This document shows positions 25,997 through 34,566 of a stretch of 64,000 nt of DNA, piece after piece. Made by a program: the position numbers and the translations under genes. The first letter of the stretch is position 1. The number at the start of each line of letters is the position of its first letter. The stretch is taken from assembly GCA_011369465.1 (NCBI GenBank), contig DRQG01000023.1, positions 1-64,000 on the forward strand, read 5' to 3'. Under the pieces are notes generated by a model. That model was given only the letters and a program-made list of their open reading frames with translations. It had not been told where the DNA came from and did no database searches. This DNA comes from Caldithrix abyssi. GTDB taxonomy: Bacteria > Calditrichota > Calditrichia > Calditrichales > Calditrichaceae.

Positions 25997-26732
25997 ATAC
26001 TTTAAAAGCGATTTAACATGGCTGGATAAACTTATGCCGCAAGGGATTTCGATTCCCTCAAGCAATCTGATTTCCGGGCCGGCAGGGGCGGGCAAACCGC
26101 TCGTCGGAGCTATGTTCTCGGATGCCTGGCTCAAAAAAGGGGGGACATTGATTCATCTGCTTATCAATTTTAAACAAGATTATGCGGAAAATTTATTGAA
26201 ACATTTTAGTCCGGGTCTGACGGGGTACGAAGAACGGATTGTTTTCATCGAATTCGATCCTCAAATGGATTCGGTGGAAAAAACAGGAGAGAATACCATA
26301 AAAGCCAATTTGTTAAAACCCGAACATTTCGACGCGGCTTTGAGAATCGCGCTAAGGCTGCTGCCGCAAACAGAATTGGGCGCGTTGATGTACGGCTCGG
26401 CTTTAAATATGCTGCTTTTTTCCGCAACCTACGGTCAGGTAATGCATCAAAAAATATTGCAGCTATTGCGCAGCGAACAGAACAGCTTGTTTACCATATC
26501 GAACAATGTTACGGAAGAGCAAACAGAGGAATGGGAGAACGCTGCGGATAATGTGTTCTATACACACGGTACAGGTATCATGCACTTGGCTTTCAAGATT
26601 GTTAAAATGAAGGAAACAAGCTTTAGCAATGAGGAGGTGGAAGTACCCCTGTCCGAGGACGAATTGTACAGTATTCGTACCGAGGCGGAACAAGCCAGAA
26701 TGAATTTGATACCAATCATCAGGAGGATCTGA
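25980..26732 (+). CDS. RecA/KaiC-like protein with altered Walker A
   Basis: 250 residues from ATG 25980, chosen because GGCGGGG lies just upstream; the frame is open further 5' but overlaps the DUF6125 gene. The start resembles KaiC/RadA-type proteins: GIPxP-like entry, then a P-loop SGPAGAGKPLVG (32-43) in which Pro40 replaces the Thr/Ser that coordinates Mg2+ in GK[ST]. Downstream segments TLIHLLINFKQDYAENLL and LFTISNNVTEEQTEEWENAADNVFY match KaiC-like architecture. ATP hydrolysis is doubtful; nucleotide binding or a scaffold role is possible. Function in this cluster is unknown. Confidence 0.65.
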   Translation: MKMAGKYFKSDLTWLDKLMPQGISIPSSNLISGPAGAGKPLVGAMFSDAWLKKGGTLIHLLINFKQDYAENLLKHFSPGLTGYEERIVFIEFDPQMDSVEKTGENTIKANLLKPEHFDAALRIALRLLPQTELGALMYGSALNMLLFSATYGQVMHQKILQLLRSEQNSLFTISNNVTEEQTEEWENAADNVFYTHGTGIMHLAFKIVKMKETSFSNEEVEVPLSEDELYSIRTEAEQARMNLIPIIRRI

Positions 26733-26761
26733 TAGATAAGAAAAAAATTTGTTGAATTGTT

Positions 26762-27038
26762 GAGTCCACTCTAAAAAGGGTACTGCGAATAAAATGTCAC
26801 CCTGAACCCTGGCCTGACGCCAGGACAGGCTCGTTTCAGGGTCTATTGATTTTATCGAAGTTATGGATTCCGATCCCGCCCTGGCGGAAAGGAATGACAC
26901 GAAAAGTCATGCTGAACTCGTTTCAGCATCCCATGTCTTGAGGCGGGATTCCGAATCAAGTTCGGAATGACGTAACCTGTCATGCTGTCTCGTCAGGGCG
27001 GGACGGAATGACTTCTACAACCTTTTTAGAGTGAACTC
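26762..27038. mobile_element. MITE-like element, repeat family A (copy 3) with terminal inverted repeats
   Basis: The left end GAGTCCACTCTAAAAAGG (26762-26779) and the right end CCTTTTTAGAGTGAACTC (27021-27038) are inverted repeats matching at 17 of 18 positions. Between them lie family A words (CCTGAACCCTGG, GATTCCGAATCAAGTTCGG, GGACGGAATGAC). No open frame for a transposase is present. The structure is that of a non-autonomous element about 277 bases long. It fills, with repeat B, the 492-base gap before the ferredoxin gene. Confidence 0.65.
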
Positions 27039-27039
27039 A

Positions 27040-27165
27040 TTGATGAATTTTTGAATTGTTGAATTAATGGAGTGCTGGAATTGTCCGCTCAGGGGTAAAA
27101 ATAAGACCTGCAATTTGTGCAGACCGATTCTCATCATTCCATCTATTCAATAATTCATTCATCCT
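27040..27165. repeat. Dispersed intergenic repeat family B (copy 4)
   Basis: Abuts the MITE-like element. AT-rich GATGAATTTTTGAATTGTTG and AATGGAGTGCTGG words are followed by complementary ATTCAATAATTCATTC words. Confidence 0.6.
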
Positions 27166-27203
27166 GAAATAAACGGCAACCGTATGCAGTACAGGACATT
27201 TAA

Positions 27204-27473
<270 letters not shown>

Positions 27474-27587
27474 CACGGAAAAGCATACTGCCATTGCCTT
27501 TGAGAAATTAACTCAATTCGGGCATAGGGAATACGTATAAGATTCCTTATGCCCGATTATTCACGAATTAGCAGAATGGAGGTTATT

Positions 27588-27899
27588 ATGCTGGATATGA
27601 TTGTAAATTGTAACTCGATGGAATGGCAGGATGCCGGAGAAGCCTATCCGCGAGGAACGCAAATCAAAGTTTTACGGGATGATGAAGGCGGACGCACGGT
27701 TATTTTAAAAGTGCCCAAAGGGTTCAAAATCGAAGGACATACGCATATCAAAACGGAACAGCATTTTATTTTAAAAGGTCAATACGAAATGAATGGGCAG
27801 GTTTACAGTCAGGGTACCTACCAGCTCATTCATCCGCAAATGACCCACGGGCCGTTCACTTCACAAACGGGTGCGGAAATTTTGATAACCTGGTGTTAG
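27588..27899 (+). CDS. Cupin domain protein
   Basis: 103 residues from ATG 27588, selected because GGAGG lies five bases upstream (the frame is open from 27549). A single small cupin barrel: GRTVILKVPKGFKIEGHTHIKTEQHFILKGQYEMNGQVY contains the metal-site pattern HxH...E(x)H, and later HPQMTHGPF supplies the last His. A metal-dependent or ligand-binding role is likely, but the substrate is unknown. Nine bases separate it from the metallo-beta-lactamase gene, so they are co-transcribed. Confidence 0.85.
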   Translation: MLDMIVNCNSMEWQDAGEAYPRGTQIKVLRDDEGGRTVILKVPKGFKIEGHTHIKTEQHFILKGQYEMNGQVYSQGTYQLIHPQMTHGPFTSQTGAEILITWC

Positions 27900-27908
27900 G
27901 TAATTAAA

Positions 27909-28550
27909 ATGCTGAGAATACAAATCATTTATGATAATACTTCCGGTAAGAGCAACTTAAAGGCAGATTGGGGATTTGCTGCTTTGGTGGAGGCGCACGA
28001 ACGTCGCTTTCTTTTTGATACAGGCGCCAATGGAGAAATCCTGTTAGAAAACATGCGCACACTGAATATCGATCCGAAAACGATCAGTGATGTTTTTATA
28101 TCGCACGGCCATTTTGACCATACCGGTGGATTATCCCATTTTCTGAACGAGAACAGCAATGTTCTGGTACATCTTCCGCCTTCGTTCCGGGGTGTACGTA
28201 CTGCCCGGGAAGTAAAATACTATGACCGGCCCGAACAAATATATCCGGGCTTTTACACTACAGGCGAACTGGACCAAATTGAACAAAGCCTTATTGTGGA
28301 AACGAAAAGAGGGCTGGTTGTCATCGCTGGCTGTTCTCACGCCGCGATGGATAAAATGCTGGATGCGGCACGCAATTTCGGTACGGTATATGGGATTATT
28401 GGCGGATTGCACGGCTTCAATCGGTATGATTTATTTTCCGCTTTGCAATGGATTTGTCCGACCCATTGCACACAGCATATACAGGAAATTGCCAAACGAT
28501 TTCCCAAAGCTTATGTGGAAGGCGGAGCCGGGCGCGTCTTCGAAATTTAA
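27909..28550 (+). CDS. Metallo-beta-lactamase fold hydrolase (RFA-P synthase-like)
   Basis: 213 residues. The N-terminus FAALVEAHERRFLFDTGANGEILLENM is followed by the metal-binding signature SHGHFDHTGGL (HxHxDH) and a second metal region VVIAGCSHAAMDKML and GGLHGF. The overall pattern matches the COG1237 group, annotated from one archaeal member as a 7,8-dihydropterin ribofuranosylaminobenzene phosphate synthase; that specific role should not be assumed. Two-metal hydrolase activity is expected. It sits between the cupin and radical SAM genes in the same direction. Confidence 0.87.
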   Translation: MLRIQIIYDNTSGKSNLKADWGFAALVEAHERRFLFDTGANGEILLENMRTLNIDPKTISDVFISHGHFDHTGGLSHFLNENSNVLVHLPPSFRGVRTAREVKYYDRPEQIYPGFYTTGELDQIEQSLIVETKRGLVVIAGCSHAAMDKMLDAARNFGTVYGIIGGLHGFNRYDLFSALQWICPTHCTQHIQEIAKRFPKAYVEGGAGRVFEI

Positions 28551-28585
28551 CTGTGCGTCTGAAACCATGTATAAGGAAATACATC

Positions 28586-29521
28586 ATGGATATCACCTTT
28601 GGCCCCGTGCCTTCACGGCGGTTGGGTCGCAGCCTGGGTATAAACAATATTCCGCCTAAAATTTGCAGTTATGCCTGTATTTATTGCCAGGTAGGTAAAA
28701 CGCTTAAAATGCAGATTGAGCGCAAAAAGTTTTTTGAGGCGGAGGATATTCTTAATTCCGTGTCGAAACGGCTCAGGGAGGTGCGCAAACGGGGAGAAAG
28801 TATTGATTTCCTTACCTTTGTGTCGGATGGAGAACCAACGTTGGATGTTGAACTGGGCCGCAGTATAGAAGCATTAAAAACGTTTCAAATCCCCATTGCG
28901 GTTATCAGTAACGGAACACTGATAGACCGGAAAGAGGTGCAAAATGACTTGTATAAAGCCGATTGGGTATCATTCAAAGTAGATGCGGCAGAGGAAACGG
29001 TGTGGAGAAAAATAAACCGTCCGCACAGGAAACTCGATCTTGCTAAAATGATGGAAGGTATGTTGGTTTTCAGAGAACATCTTAGCGGTATCTTAGCGAC
29101 GGAAACGATGTTGATAAAGGGGGTAAACGATTCACAGGAGGCCATTGAAGATATTACCGCCTTTTTAGTTCGTTTAAAACCGGATTTTGCCTATATATCC
29201 ATACCAACCCGGCCGCCGGCAGACGAAAGCGTTGTTGCAGCGGATAGCGTCGCTGTGGAAAGAGCGAGGGATATGTTTGCCGACCAGCTGAACCGGGTGG
29301 AAGTGCTTAGTGGGTACGAGAGCAATACGTTCACTTATACCGGTGATATACGCCAGGATATACTTAACATAACGGCCGTGCATCCCATGCATAAAGAAGC
29401 GGTTCTGAAAATTTTACAAAAGGCTGGCGCCGATTGGGATACAGTAGAAGAAATGTTGCAAAACAAGGAACTTAAAAAAACCGAATATAATGGTCATTTG
29501 TTCTTTCTGAGGAGCTTTTGA
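28586..29521 (+). CDS. Radical SAM protein, COG0731 family
   Basis: 311 residues from ATG 28586, at the conserved start DITFGPVPSRRLGRSLGINNIPPK; the open frame upstream overlaps the metallo-hydrolase gene. C27/C31/C34 (CSYACIYC) bind the SAM-coordinating [4Fe-4S] cluster. SDGEPTLD and VISNGTLI are the usual barrel motifs. COG0731 includes the archaeal wyosine tRNA enzyme Taw1, but bacterial members with this short architecture are uncharacterised. A C-terminal winged-helix-like segment (about 235-311) may bind nucleic acid. One base separates its stop from the next start. Confidence 0.9.
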   Translation: MDITFGPVPSRRLGRSLGINNIPPKICSYACIYCQVGKTLKMQIERKKFFEAEDILNSVSKRLREVRKRGESIDFLTFVSDGEPTLDVELGRSIEALKTFQIPIAVISNGTLIDRKEVQNDLYKADWVSFKVDAAEETVWRKINRPHRKLDLAKMMEGMLVFREHLSGILATETMLIKGVNDSQEAIEDITAFLVRLKPDFAYISIPTRPPADESVVAADSVAVERARDMFADQLNRVEVLSGYESNTFTYTGDIRQDILNITAVHPMHKEAVLKILQKAGADWDTVEEMLQNKELKKTEYNGHLFFLRSF

Positions 29522-29522
29522 A

Positions 29523-30554
29523 GTGATTGTTCCCATATTTAAACATGCGCTGATGATCACCAGCTTTGTTTTCATTATGATGCTTTTGATTGAGTATATT
29601 AATGTGCAGACACGCGGTTCATGGCAGGACTCGCTTAAGAATAACCGTTGGGGACAATATGTCCTGGGCTCTCTATTGGGCGCTTTGCCCGGTTGTTTGG
29701 GCGCTTTTACCGTTGTGTCGTTATATTCGCACCGCGTTGTCAGCCTGGGGGCGCTGGTCGCCACTATGATTGCCACCAGCGGGGATGAAGCGTTTGTAAT
29801 GTTCTCCCTGTTCCCGTTAAAAGCGCTCTGGATTACGTTGTCACTATTTTTACTTGGGATAGTTACAGGCGCGCTAACCGACGTATTGTTTAAAAAGCAG
29901 GATGCGCTTCTTGGTCATATTGACCATGAATTGCCTATTCACCAGGACGATTATTGCAACTGTTTTCCCCGTGGGCAAATTTGGCAGCAACTTAAACATA
30001 TCAATATGCCCAGGGCCTTGTTGATAGGAATATTTGCTTTTTTCTTATTCTTTCTGGTTAGCGGTTCTCTGGGACCTAAAGCATGGGACTGGAAAAAAAT
30101 TACTTTTGTTCTAAGCGCCGCGTTCGGGTTATTTGTGAGTTCCACCGTACCTGATCACTTTTTGGAAGAGCACTTATGGAAGCATGTGGTAAAAAAACAC
30201 TTGCCCCGGATTTTTCTGTGGACGTTCGGCGCCTTGTTAGTCATGCATCTTTTGGAAAGTTACATGGATGTCCATACCTGGATACACGATAATACCGTAC
30301 TGGTGATGCTCGTCGCTGTTTTAATTGGTATTATTCCTGAGTCCGGCCCACATCTGATTTTTGTAACCATGTATGCCAGCGGGACGCTTCCGTTCAGTAT
30401 CCTTCTGGCCAGCTCGATCGTCCAGGATGGGCACGGAATGTTGCCGATGCTGGCCATATCGCGTCGGGGATTTTTAGTAGTGAAAGGAATTAATATATTT
30501 GTTGGATTACTGATTGGTGTTGCGGTGTGGTATGTCTCAACAGGCTTGCCATAA
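29523..30554 (+). CDS. Putative 10-TM heavy-metal exporter (ArsP_2 family)
   Basis: 343 residues from GTG 29523. About ten hydrophobic helices are arranged as two related halves, both with a small-residue-rich motif: GSLLGALPGCLGAFTVVSLYSHRVVSLGALVATMIATSGDEAFVM in the first, and LIGIIPESGPHLIFVTMYASGTLPFSILLASSIVQDGHGMLPML in the second. This is the pattern of the putative 10TM heavy-metal exporter family. A hydrophilic central loop with HIDHELPIHQDDYCNCF supplies His, Asp and Cys metal ligands. It follows the radical SAM gene by one base. The substrate ion is unknown. Confidence 0.82.
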   Translation: MIVPIFKHALMITSFVFIMMLLIEYINVQTRGSWQDSLKNNRWGQYVLGSLLGALPGCLGAFTVVSLYSHRVVSLGALVATMIATSGDEAFVMFSLFPLKALWITLSLFLLGIVTGALTDVLFKKQDALLGHIDHELPIHQDDYCNCFPRGQIWQQLKHINMPRALLIGIFAFFLFFLVSGSLGPKAWDWKKITFVLSAAFGLFVSSTVPDHFLEEHLWKHVVKKHLPRIFLWTFGALLVMHLLESYMDVHTWIHDNTVLVMLVAVLIGIIPESGPHLIFVTMYASGTLPFSILLASSIVQDGHGMLPMLAISRRGFLVVKGINIFVGLLIGVAVWYVSTGLP

Positions 30555-30606
30555 GGCTTTATGATTTGATAAAATACAATGAACGTTAAAAATAGAAAGG
30601 ACTTCC

Positions 30607-30978
30607 ATGAAAATAGCCATTGCTTCAAATGACGGCCAAACCATAGCCGGCCATTTTGGTAGAACACGCGGATTCGTTTTTTACGAAGTAGAAAACGGAA
30701 AAATTGTTCATAAAGAATATCGGACAAACGATTTTACCGGCCATGCCCGCGGTATGAGCGGTCAATCACATGACATGGATCGTCATGGTCCAATCCTTTT
30801 CGCGTTGTCCGGCTGTCAAGCCGTAATATCGCAAGGCATGGGACGCCGTATATATGACGATTTACAGTCGGCAGGTATCGAGGCGTTTATTGTCAGGGAA
30901 ACCGATACGGACAAAGCCGTCGAACTCTATATAAAACAGGAGTTGCAAGATAACCCCGACGAGGGCTGTGAACATTGA
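30607..30978 (+). CDS. NifX/MTH1175-like dinitrogenase iron-molybdenum cofactor domain protein (third copy)
   Basis: 123 residues. MKIAIASNDGQTIAGHFGRTRGFVFYEVENGKIV is the canonical start of the Nitro_FeMo-Co domain, with the metal-site HFGR. A His/Met/Asp-rich insertion (GHARGMSGQSHDMDRHGP, about 50-67) adds possible metal ligands. ALSGCQAVISQGMGRRIYDDLQSAGIEAFIV closes the fold. AAAGGACTTCC precedes the start. It lies 52 bases after the heavy-metal exporter, suggesting a metal-carrier and exporter partnership (inference). Confidence 0.9.
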   Translation: MKIAIASNDGQTIAGHFGRTRGFVFYEVENGKIVHKEYRTNDFTGHARGMSGQSHDMDRHGPILFALSGCQAVISQGMGRRIYDDLQSAGIEAFIVRETDTDKAVELYIKQELQDNPDEGCEH

Positions 30979-31175
30979 CAATGAATTATTGGATTAATGG
31001 ATTGGAGTGGGGGAGTTTGTTCGTAGTTTAAAAGTCATTAGGTCATTAGGTCATTGGGACATTTGCAATTTAGCATAATGACGGCACCCTCATTACTCCA
31101 ATACTCCATTACTCCATTACTCCATTACTCCATTAATCCAATAATTCATCAATTCATCAATTCAACAATTCACCG
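30979..31175. repeat. Dispersed intergenic repeat family B (copy 5)
   Basis: ATTAGGTCATTAGGTCATTG and GCAATTTAGCATAATGACGG are the reverse complement of the core at about 25345-25400. Right-hand words ACTCCATTACTCCATTACTC and ATAATTCATCAATTCATCAA are short tandem iterations. Confidence 0.72.
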
Positions 31176-31219
31176 TTTTGTTAAAGATCGTTGAAATTTT
31201 TAGGAAAGGAAATCCGACC

Positions 31220-31405
31220 ATGAGTGTACCGAGAAATCAGGGAATGGGCAGCGGGGGATATTGTATTTGTCCCAAATGCGGATTGAAAACACCCCATCAA
31301 CGCGGCGTACCCTGCCAGGAAACACGTTGTCCCGAATGTGGCGTGAAGATGCTGAGGGAAGGTTCGTATCATCACAATCTGCTAAAGAAGAAAAAAAGCG
31401 GTTGA
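31220..31405 (+). CDS. Small zinc-ribbon protein
   Basis: 61 residues from ATG 31220, placed by AGGAAAGGAAATCC upstream. Two CxxC pairs (CPKCGL and CPECGV, with extra CIC and PCQ cysteines) form a rubredoxin- or zinc-ribbon-like fold, and a Lys-rich tail ends the protein. Similar small ribbons occur next to NifX-like and DUF5320 genes. It may bind metal or act as an accessory to the neighbouring NifX-like protein; no specific function is known. Confidence 0.7.
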   Translation: MSVPRNQGMGSGGYCICPKCGLKTPHQRGVPCQETRCPECGVKMLREGSYHHNLLKKKKSG

Positions 31406-31469
31406 AGAAATAACAAATATCAAAAGACAAATTCCGAATAAATTCCATACAAAAACATTTGGAATTATC

Positions 31470-33362
31470 GTGAAATTCGCTCTTTTATCAAAAAGGGAAC
31501 AGGAAATGCAATTATGTAACTCTTTCATAATGGCTCCGGTTAAGCTTGGATACAGCGACGGCAGCGGTACAATTAACGAGCGGCATTTGCGTTTTTATGA
31601 TGAGCGCAGCAAGTTTATCGGTGCTATCACACCAGAACCATTGTATCTGGATGCCGGTCTGCGGGAAATTCCCACCCAAATCGGTATTGATAATGATGAT
31701 AAAATTGCCGGCCTCAAAGAATTAACGGATTTGTTACATAAAAACGGTGCCAAAGCCATTGCCCATTTGAACCATCCCGGGCGTATGGCCAATCCGAAAC
31801 TGCCCGGTAATCATTATCTTTCGGCCACCGACCAGCCTTGTGAAAACGGCGGAGCAACTCCAAAACGGATGGATGAAAGCGATATGCAGGCGGTACGCGA
31901 TCTATTTGTTCAGGCGGCTATTCGTGCTGAAAAAGCCGGGTTCGATTTTATTGAACTGCAATTCGGGCACGGGTATCTGCTGGCTCAATTCCTTTCTCTG
32001 GCCGTAAACGACAGGAACGATGTCTATGGTGGTTCGTTCGAAAATCGTATCCGCTTTCCGCTTTCCGTTTTTGAAGCCGTAAAAGAGGCGGTGGGCCTGC
32101 CTCTTATTGTGCGTGTAAGCGGTGAAGAAATGACGCCGCAGGGTATTAAAATAAATGAAACGATCGCTTTGGTAAAAATACTGGAAGAAAAGGGCGCTTC
32201 GGCCGTGCACGTATCCGCAGGTACCGTTTGTTCGACGCCGCCCTGGTTTTTCCAACACATGTTTGTTCCCAAAGGAAAAACCTGGGCCTTTGCTGCACAA
32301 GTCAAAGAACAAATACACATACCGGTCATTTTTGTCGGACGAATCAATTCAACGCGGGATGTGGATCGGATAAAAAATGAGTATTCTGCTGAATATATTG
32401 CTCTGGGTAGAGCCTTAATCGCCGACCCGGATTTTGTGGCCAAATACGAGCAAGAAATAAACCGCCGTATTCGTCCTTGTTTGGCCTGTTCCGAAGGTTG
32501 CCTGGGCGGCGTGCGTTCCGGCCGGGGACTGGGATGCGTTGTTAATCCCACAGTTGGACGTGATAAGCAGGAGTTTGAGAAAACGAATGCGCCCAAGTAT
32601 TATGCGGTTGTGGGTGCAGGTTTGGCTGGAATGGAAGCGGTCTTAATGCTGAAGCTGCGCGGCCATAAAGTAGATTTATTTGAAAAAGACAGATTGGGCG
32701 GCCAGTTTAATTTGGCCTGGTTGCCTCCCAATAAGGAATCGCTAAAGGAAATTGTCGATTATTATGAATACGAATTGAAAGAACATCAGGTACCCATTAT
32801 TTTTAAAGAGGCTGGTGAACAGGATGTCCTTAGCGGTGGTTACGATGCGGCAATCATTGCCACCGGCGCCCGGCCTGCCATCCCGCCGATTAAAGGATTG
32901 AAGGAATTTTATTGGGCGGAATTTTTGTTGGATGAAAATTTACCTGAAAATAAAAAAATAGTGGTTATCGGTGGCGGCTTGATTGGTATTGAAATAGCCA
33001 GCAAATTAGTAGATAAGAATAATGAAGTGGTTGTTGTGGAGATGCTGAATGAAATAGCGCGCAGCATGGAAATGATCGAGAAAAACATGACGCTTAAGAA
33101 ACTGAATATGAAGAATGTACCAATTTATTTGAATACCAGGGTGGAAGAAGTGGACGACGACAAGGTGTATCTTAGCGGTGAGCGTCAGGTCCTGCTGGAA
33201 AATGTGGATCATATTGTGGTGGCAACCGGTATGAAAAGCTATCATCCCCTGGCTGATGCGCTCAAAGAAAAAATGGAAGTGCATGTTATCGGCGATGCCA
33301 AAAAAGTAGGTAAAGCGCAGGAAGCTATTCGCGATGGTTATACGATTGCTCTTGAATTGTAG
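31470..33362 (+). CDS. Old-yellow-enzyme-type NADH:flavin oxidoreductase (2,4-dienoyl-CoA reductase-like, FMN/4Fe-4S/FAD)
   Basis: 630 residues, matching the three-part 2,4-dienoyl-CoA reductase / trimethylamine dehydrogenase family. An FMN TIM barrel comes first (to about 330; GFDFIELQFGHGYLLAQFLS, NDRNDVYGGSFENRIRFP). A [4Fe-4S] site has C337/C340/C344/C356. FAD (VVGAGLAGMEA, about 380) and NAD(P)H (VVIGGGLIGIEIASKL, about 500) Rossmann folds follow. Electrons pass NAD(P)H to FAD, 4Fe-4S, FMN and substrate. The GTG start at 31470 is tentative; ATG 31506 is an alternative. The methyltransferase gene follows 11 bases later. The substrate could be an enoyl-CoA or another enone. Confidence 0.9.
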   Translation: MKFALLSKREQEMQLCNSFIMAPVKLGYSDGSGTINERHLRFYDERSKFIGAITPEPLYLDAGLREIPTQIGIDNDDKIAGLKELTDLLHKNGAKAIAHLNHPGRMANPKLPGNHYLSATDQPCENGGATPKRMDESDMQAVRDLFVQAAIRAEKAGFDFIELQFGHGYLLAQFLSLAVNDRNDVYGGSFENRIRFPLSVFEAVKEAVGLPLIVRVSGEEMTPQGIKINETIALVKILEEKGASAVHVSAGTVCSTPPWFFQHMFVPKGKTWAFAAQVKEQIHIPVIFVGRINSTRDVDRIKNEYSAEYIALGRALIADPDFVAKYEQEINRRIRPCLACSEGCLGGVRSGRGLGCVVNPTVGRDKQEFEKTNAPKYYAVVGAGLAGMEAVLMLKLRGHKVDLFEKDRLGGQFNLAWLPPNKESLKEIVDYYEYELKEHQVPIIFKEAGEQDVLSGGYDAAIIATGARPAIPPIKGLKEFYWAEFLLDENLPENKKIVVIGGGLIGIEIASKLVDKNNEVVVVEMLNEIARSMEMIEKNMTLKKLNMKNVPIYLNTRVEEVDDDKVYLSGERQVLLENVDHIVVATGMKSYHPLADALKEKMEVHVIGDAKKVGKAQEAIRDGYTIALEL

Positions 33363-33373
33363 AAAGGAATGAA

Positions 33374-34027
33374 ATGACTAAGATTTATCCTGATTCCCAT
33401 GTGGAAATACAAGGCTTTATGGCCAGACACTATGATACGGTAATGAATCTCATTTCGGGCGGCATGTATGCCAAATTTATCCGTTCGGCTGTTCAGGCAA
33501 TGCATTTGCAATCGGGTGAATATGTCCTTGACCTGGGTTGCGGAACAGGACGTAACGCTTGTCTGATGCGGCCTTATCTGGGCGATACCGGTTACCTCTT
33601 AGGCCTGGATATCTCGGATGAGATGGGCGAACAATTCAAAAAGAATTGCCGGCAGTACGATAATGTGGATTTTCGTAACCAGCGGATCGACATCCCGTTT
33701 GAAATTGGAAAAGAATTCGATACGGTATTTATGAGTTTTGTGCTGCATGGTTTGCCGCATGAGATCCGTCTGAACGTGCTGGACAACATTTATAAAAATC
33801 TGAAGCCCGGCGGCCGTTTTTGCCTGCTGGACTTCAGCGAGTTTAAATTGAAAGAAATGCCTGCGCTATACCGCTGGTTGTTCACTACCTTTGAATGTAA
33901 ATACGCCTTCGATTTTGTAGAACGGGATTGGGAACCTGTTTTTAAGGAGAAAGGCTTCAAAAAAACGGGGGAAACGTTTTGGTTTAAAAATTATGTGCGC
34001 CTGCTTACTTTACAAAAAACGGAATAA
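33374..34027 (+). CDS. Class I SAM-dependent methyltransferase
   Basis: 217 residues. Motif I VLDLGCGTGRNACLM (about 52-66), motif II LGLDISDEM, and a later LKPGGRFCLLDFSEF are standard. The N-terminal ARHYDTVMNLISGGMYAKFI resembles the start of the methyltransferase part of the corrinoid fusion at 607 (RYDTGINILSGGHAVKI), which may indicate a related subgroup. The C-terminal part is the menaquinone/ubiquinone methyltransferase-like type, but no biosynthetic neighbours support a quinone role. It lies between an oxidoreductase and an isoprenylcysteine-methyltransferase-like gene, so a lipid or cofactor substrate is plausible. Confidence 0.85.
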   Translation: MTKIYPDSHVEIQGFMARHYDTVMNLISGGMYAKFIRSAVQAMHLQSGEYVLDLGCGTGRNACLMRPYLGDTGYLLGLDISDEMGEQFKKNCRQYDNVDFRNQRIDIPFEIGKEFDTVFMSFVLHGLPHEIRLNVLDNIYKNLKPGGRFCLLDFSEFKLKEMPALYRWLFTTFECKYAFDFVERDWEPVFKEKGFKKTGETFWFKNYVRLLTLQKTE

Positions 34028-34032
34028 GATTG

Positions 34033-34566
34033 ATGGATAAGATCGTACGAATTGTAATATGGTTTTTAATGATATTCGGTGGAGCTGCTGCCGGTCTTTA
34101 TTTGGATGCGCTTTGGTGTCCTCAATGGTTGACCGACCCCTTGTTTCATATTATCAGCTTTATTGTGGGAGTGGTTCTGGTGAAGCTGGTAGTGAACAGC
34201 AGCCGCAATACGGGAAGATTGCTGGCGCGGCTGGGCAGGGAAGGTAACCTGCCGCGTTTGCAGACCAATAAGCTGGTTACCGAAGGATACTATGCCTGTA
34301 TGCGTCATCCAATGCATTTGGGCTTGCTGCTTTTTCCTCCGGCGGCAGCCTTTTTAATCGGTTCCGTATCGTTTATTCTTATCATTGCGCCTCTGGAAAT
34401 GGTTTTTATGGTGGCGATGGTCAAACTGGTTGAAGAACCGCAGGCGTTGCGCAAATTCGGCAAAGCCTACGAAATATATAAGAAACAGGTGCCCATGTTT
34501 TCACTGCGTTGGGAATGCTTGCAAAGCCTTTTTTCAGGTACGAGTAAAAAATTAGAAGATAATTAA
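34033..34566 (+). CDS. Isoprenylcysteine carboxyl methyltransferase-like membrane methyltransferase
   Basis: 177 residues from ATG 34033, three bases after a possible TTG. About four to five membrane helices carry the ICMT/phospholipid methyltransferase signature: LVTEGYYACMRHPMHLGLLLFPPAAAFLIG and, near the C-terminus, EEPQALRKFGKAYEIYKKQVPMF (pattern RHPMHxG and E..L...FG..Y..Y...VP). Bacterial homologues methylate small membrane or isoprenoid-linked substrates with SAM; the true substrate is unknown. Five bases separate it from the preceding methyltransferase gene. Confidence 0.85.
   Translation: MDKIVRIVIWFLMIFGGAAAGLYLDALWCPQWLTDPLFHIISFIVGVVLVKLVVNSSRNTGRLLARLGREGNLPRLQTNKLVTEGYYACMRHPMHLGLLLFPPAAAFLIGSVSFILIIAPLEMVFMVAMVKLVEEPQALRKFGKAYEIYKKQVPMFSLRWECLQSLFSGTSKKLEDN

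Noticed and set aside
30979-31175. CRISPR array
   Set aside because: The short iterated words are irregular, with no constant repeat-spacer length, and no cas genes are nearby.
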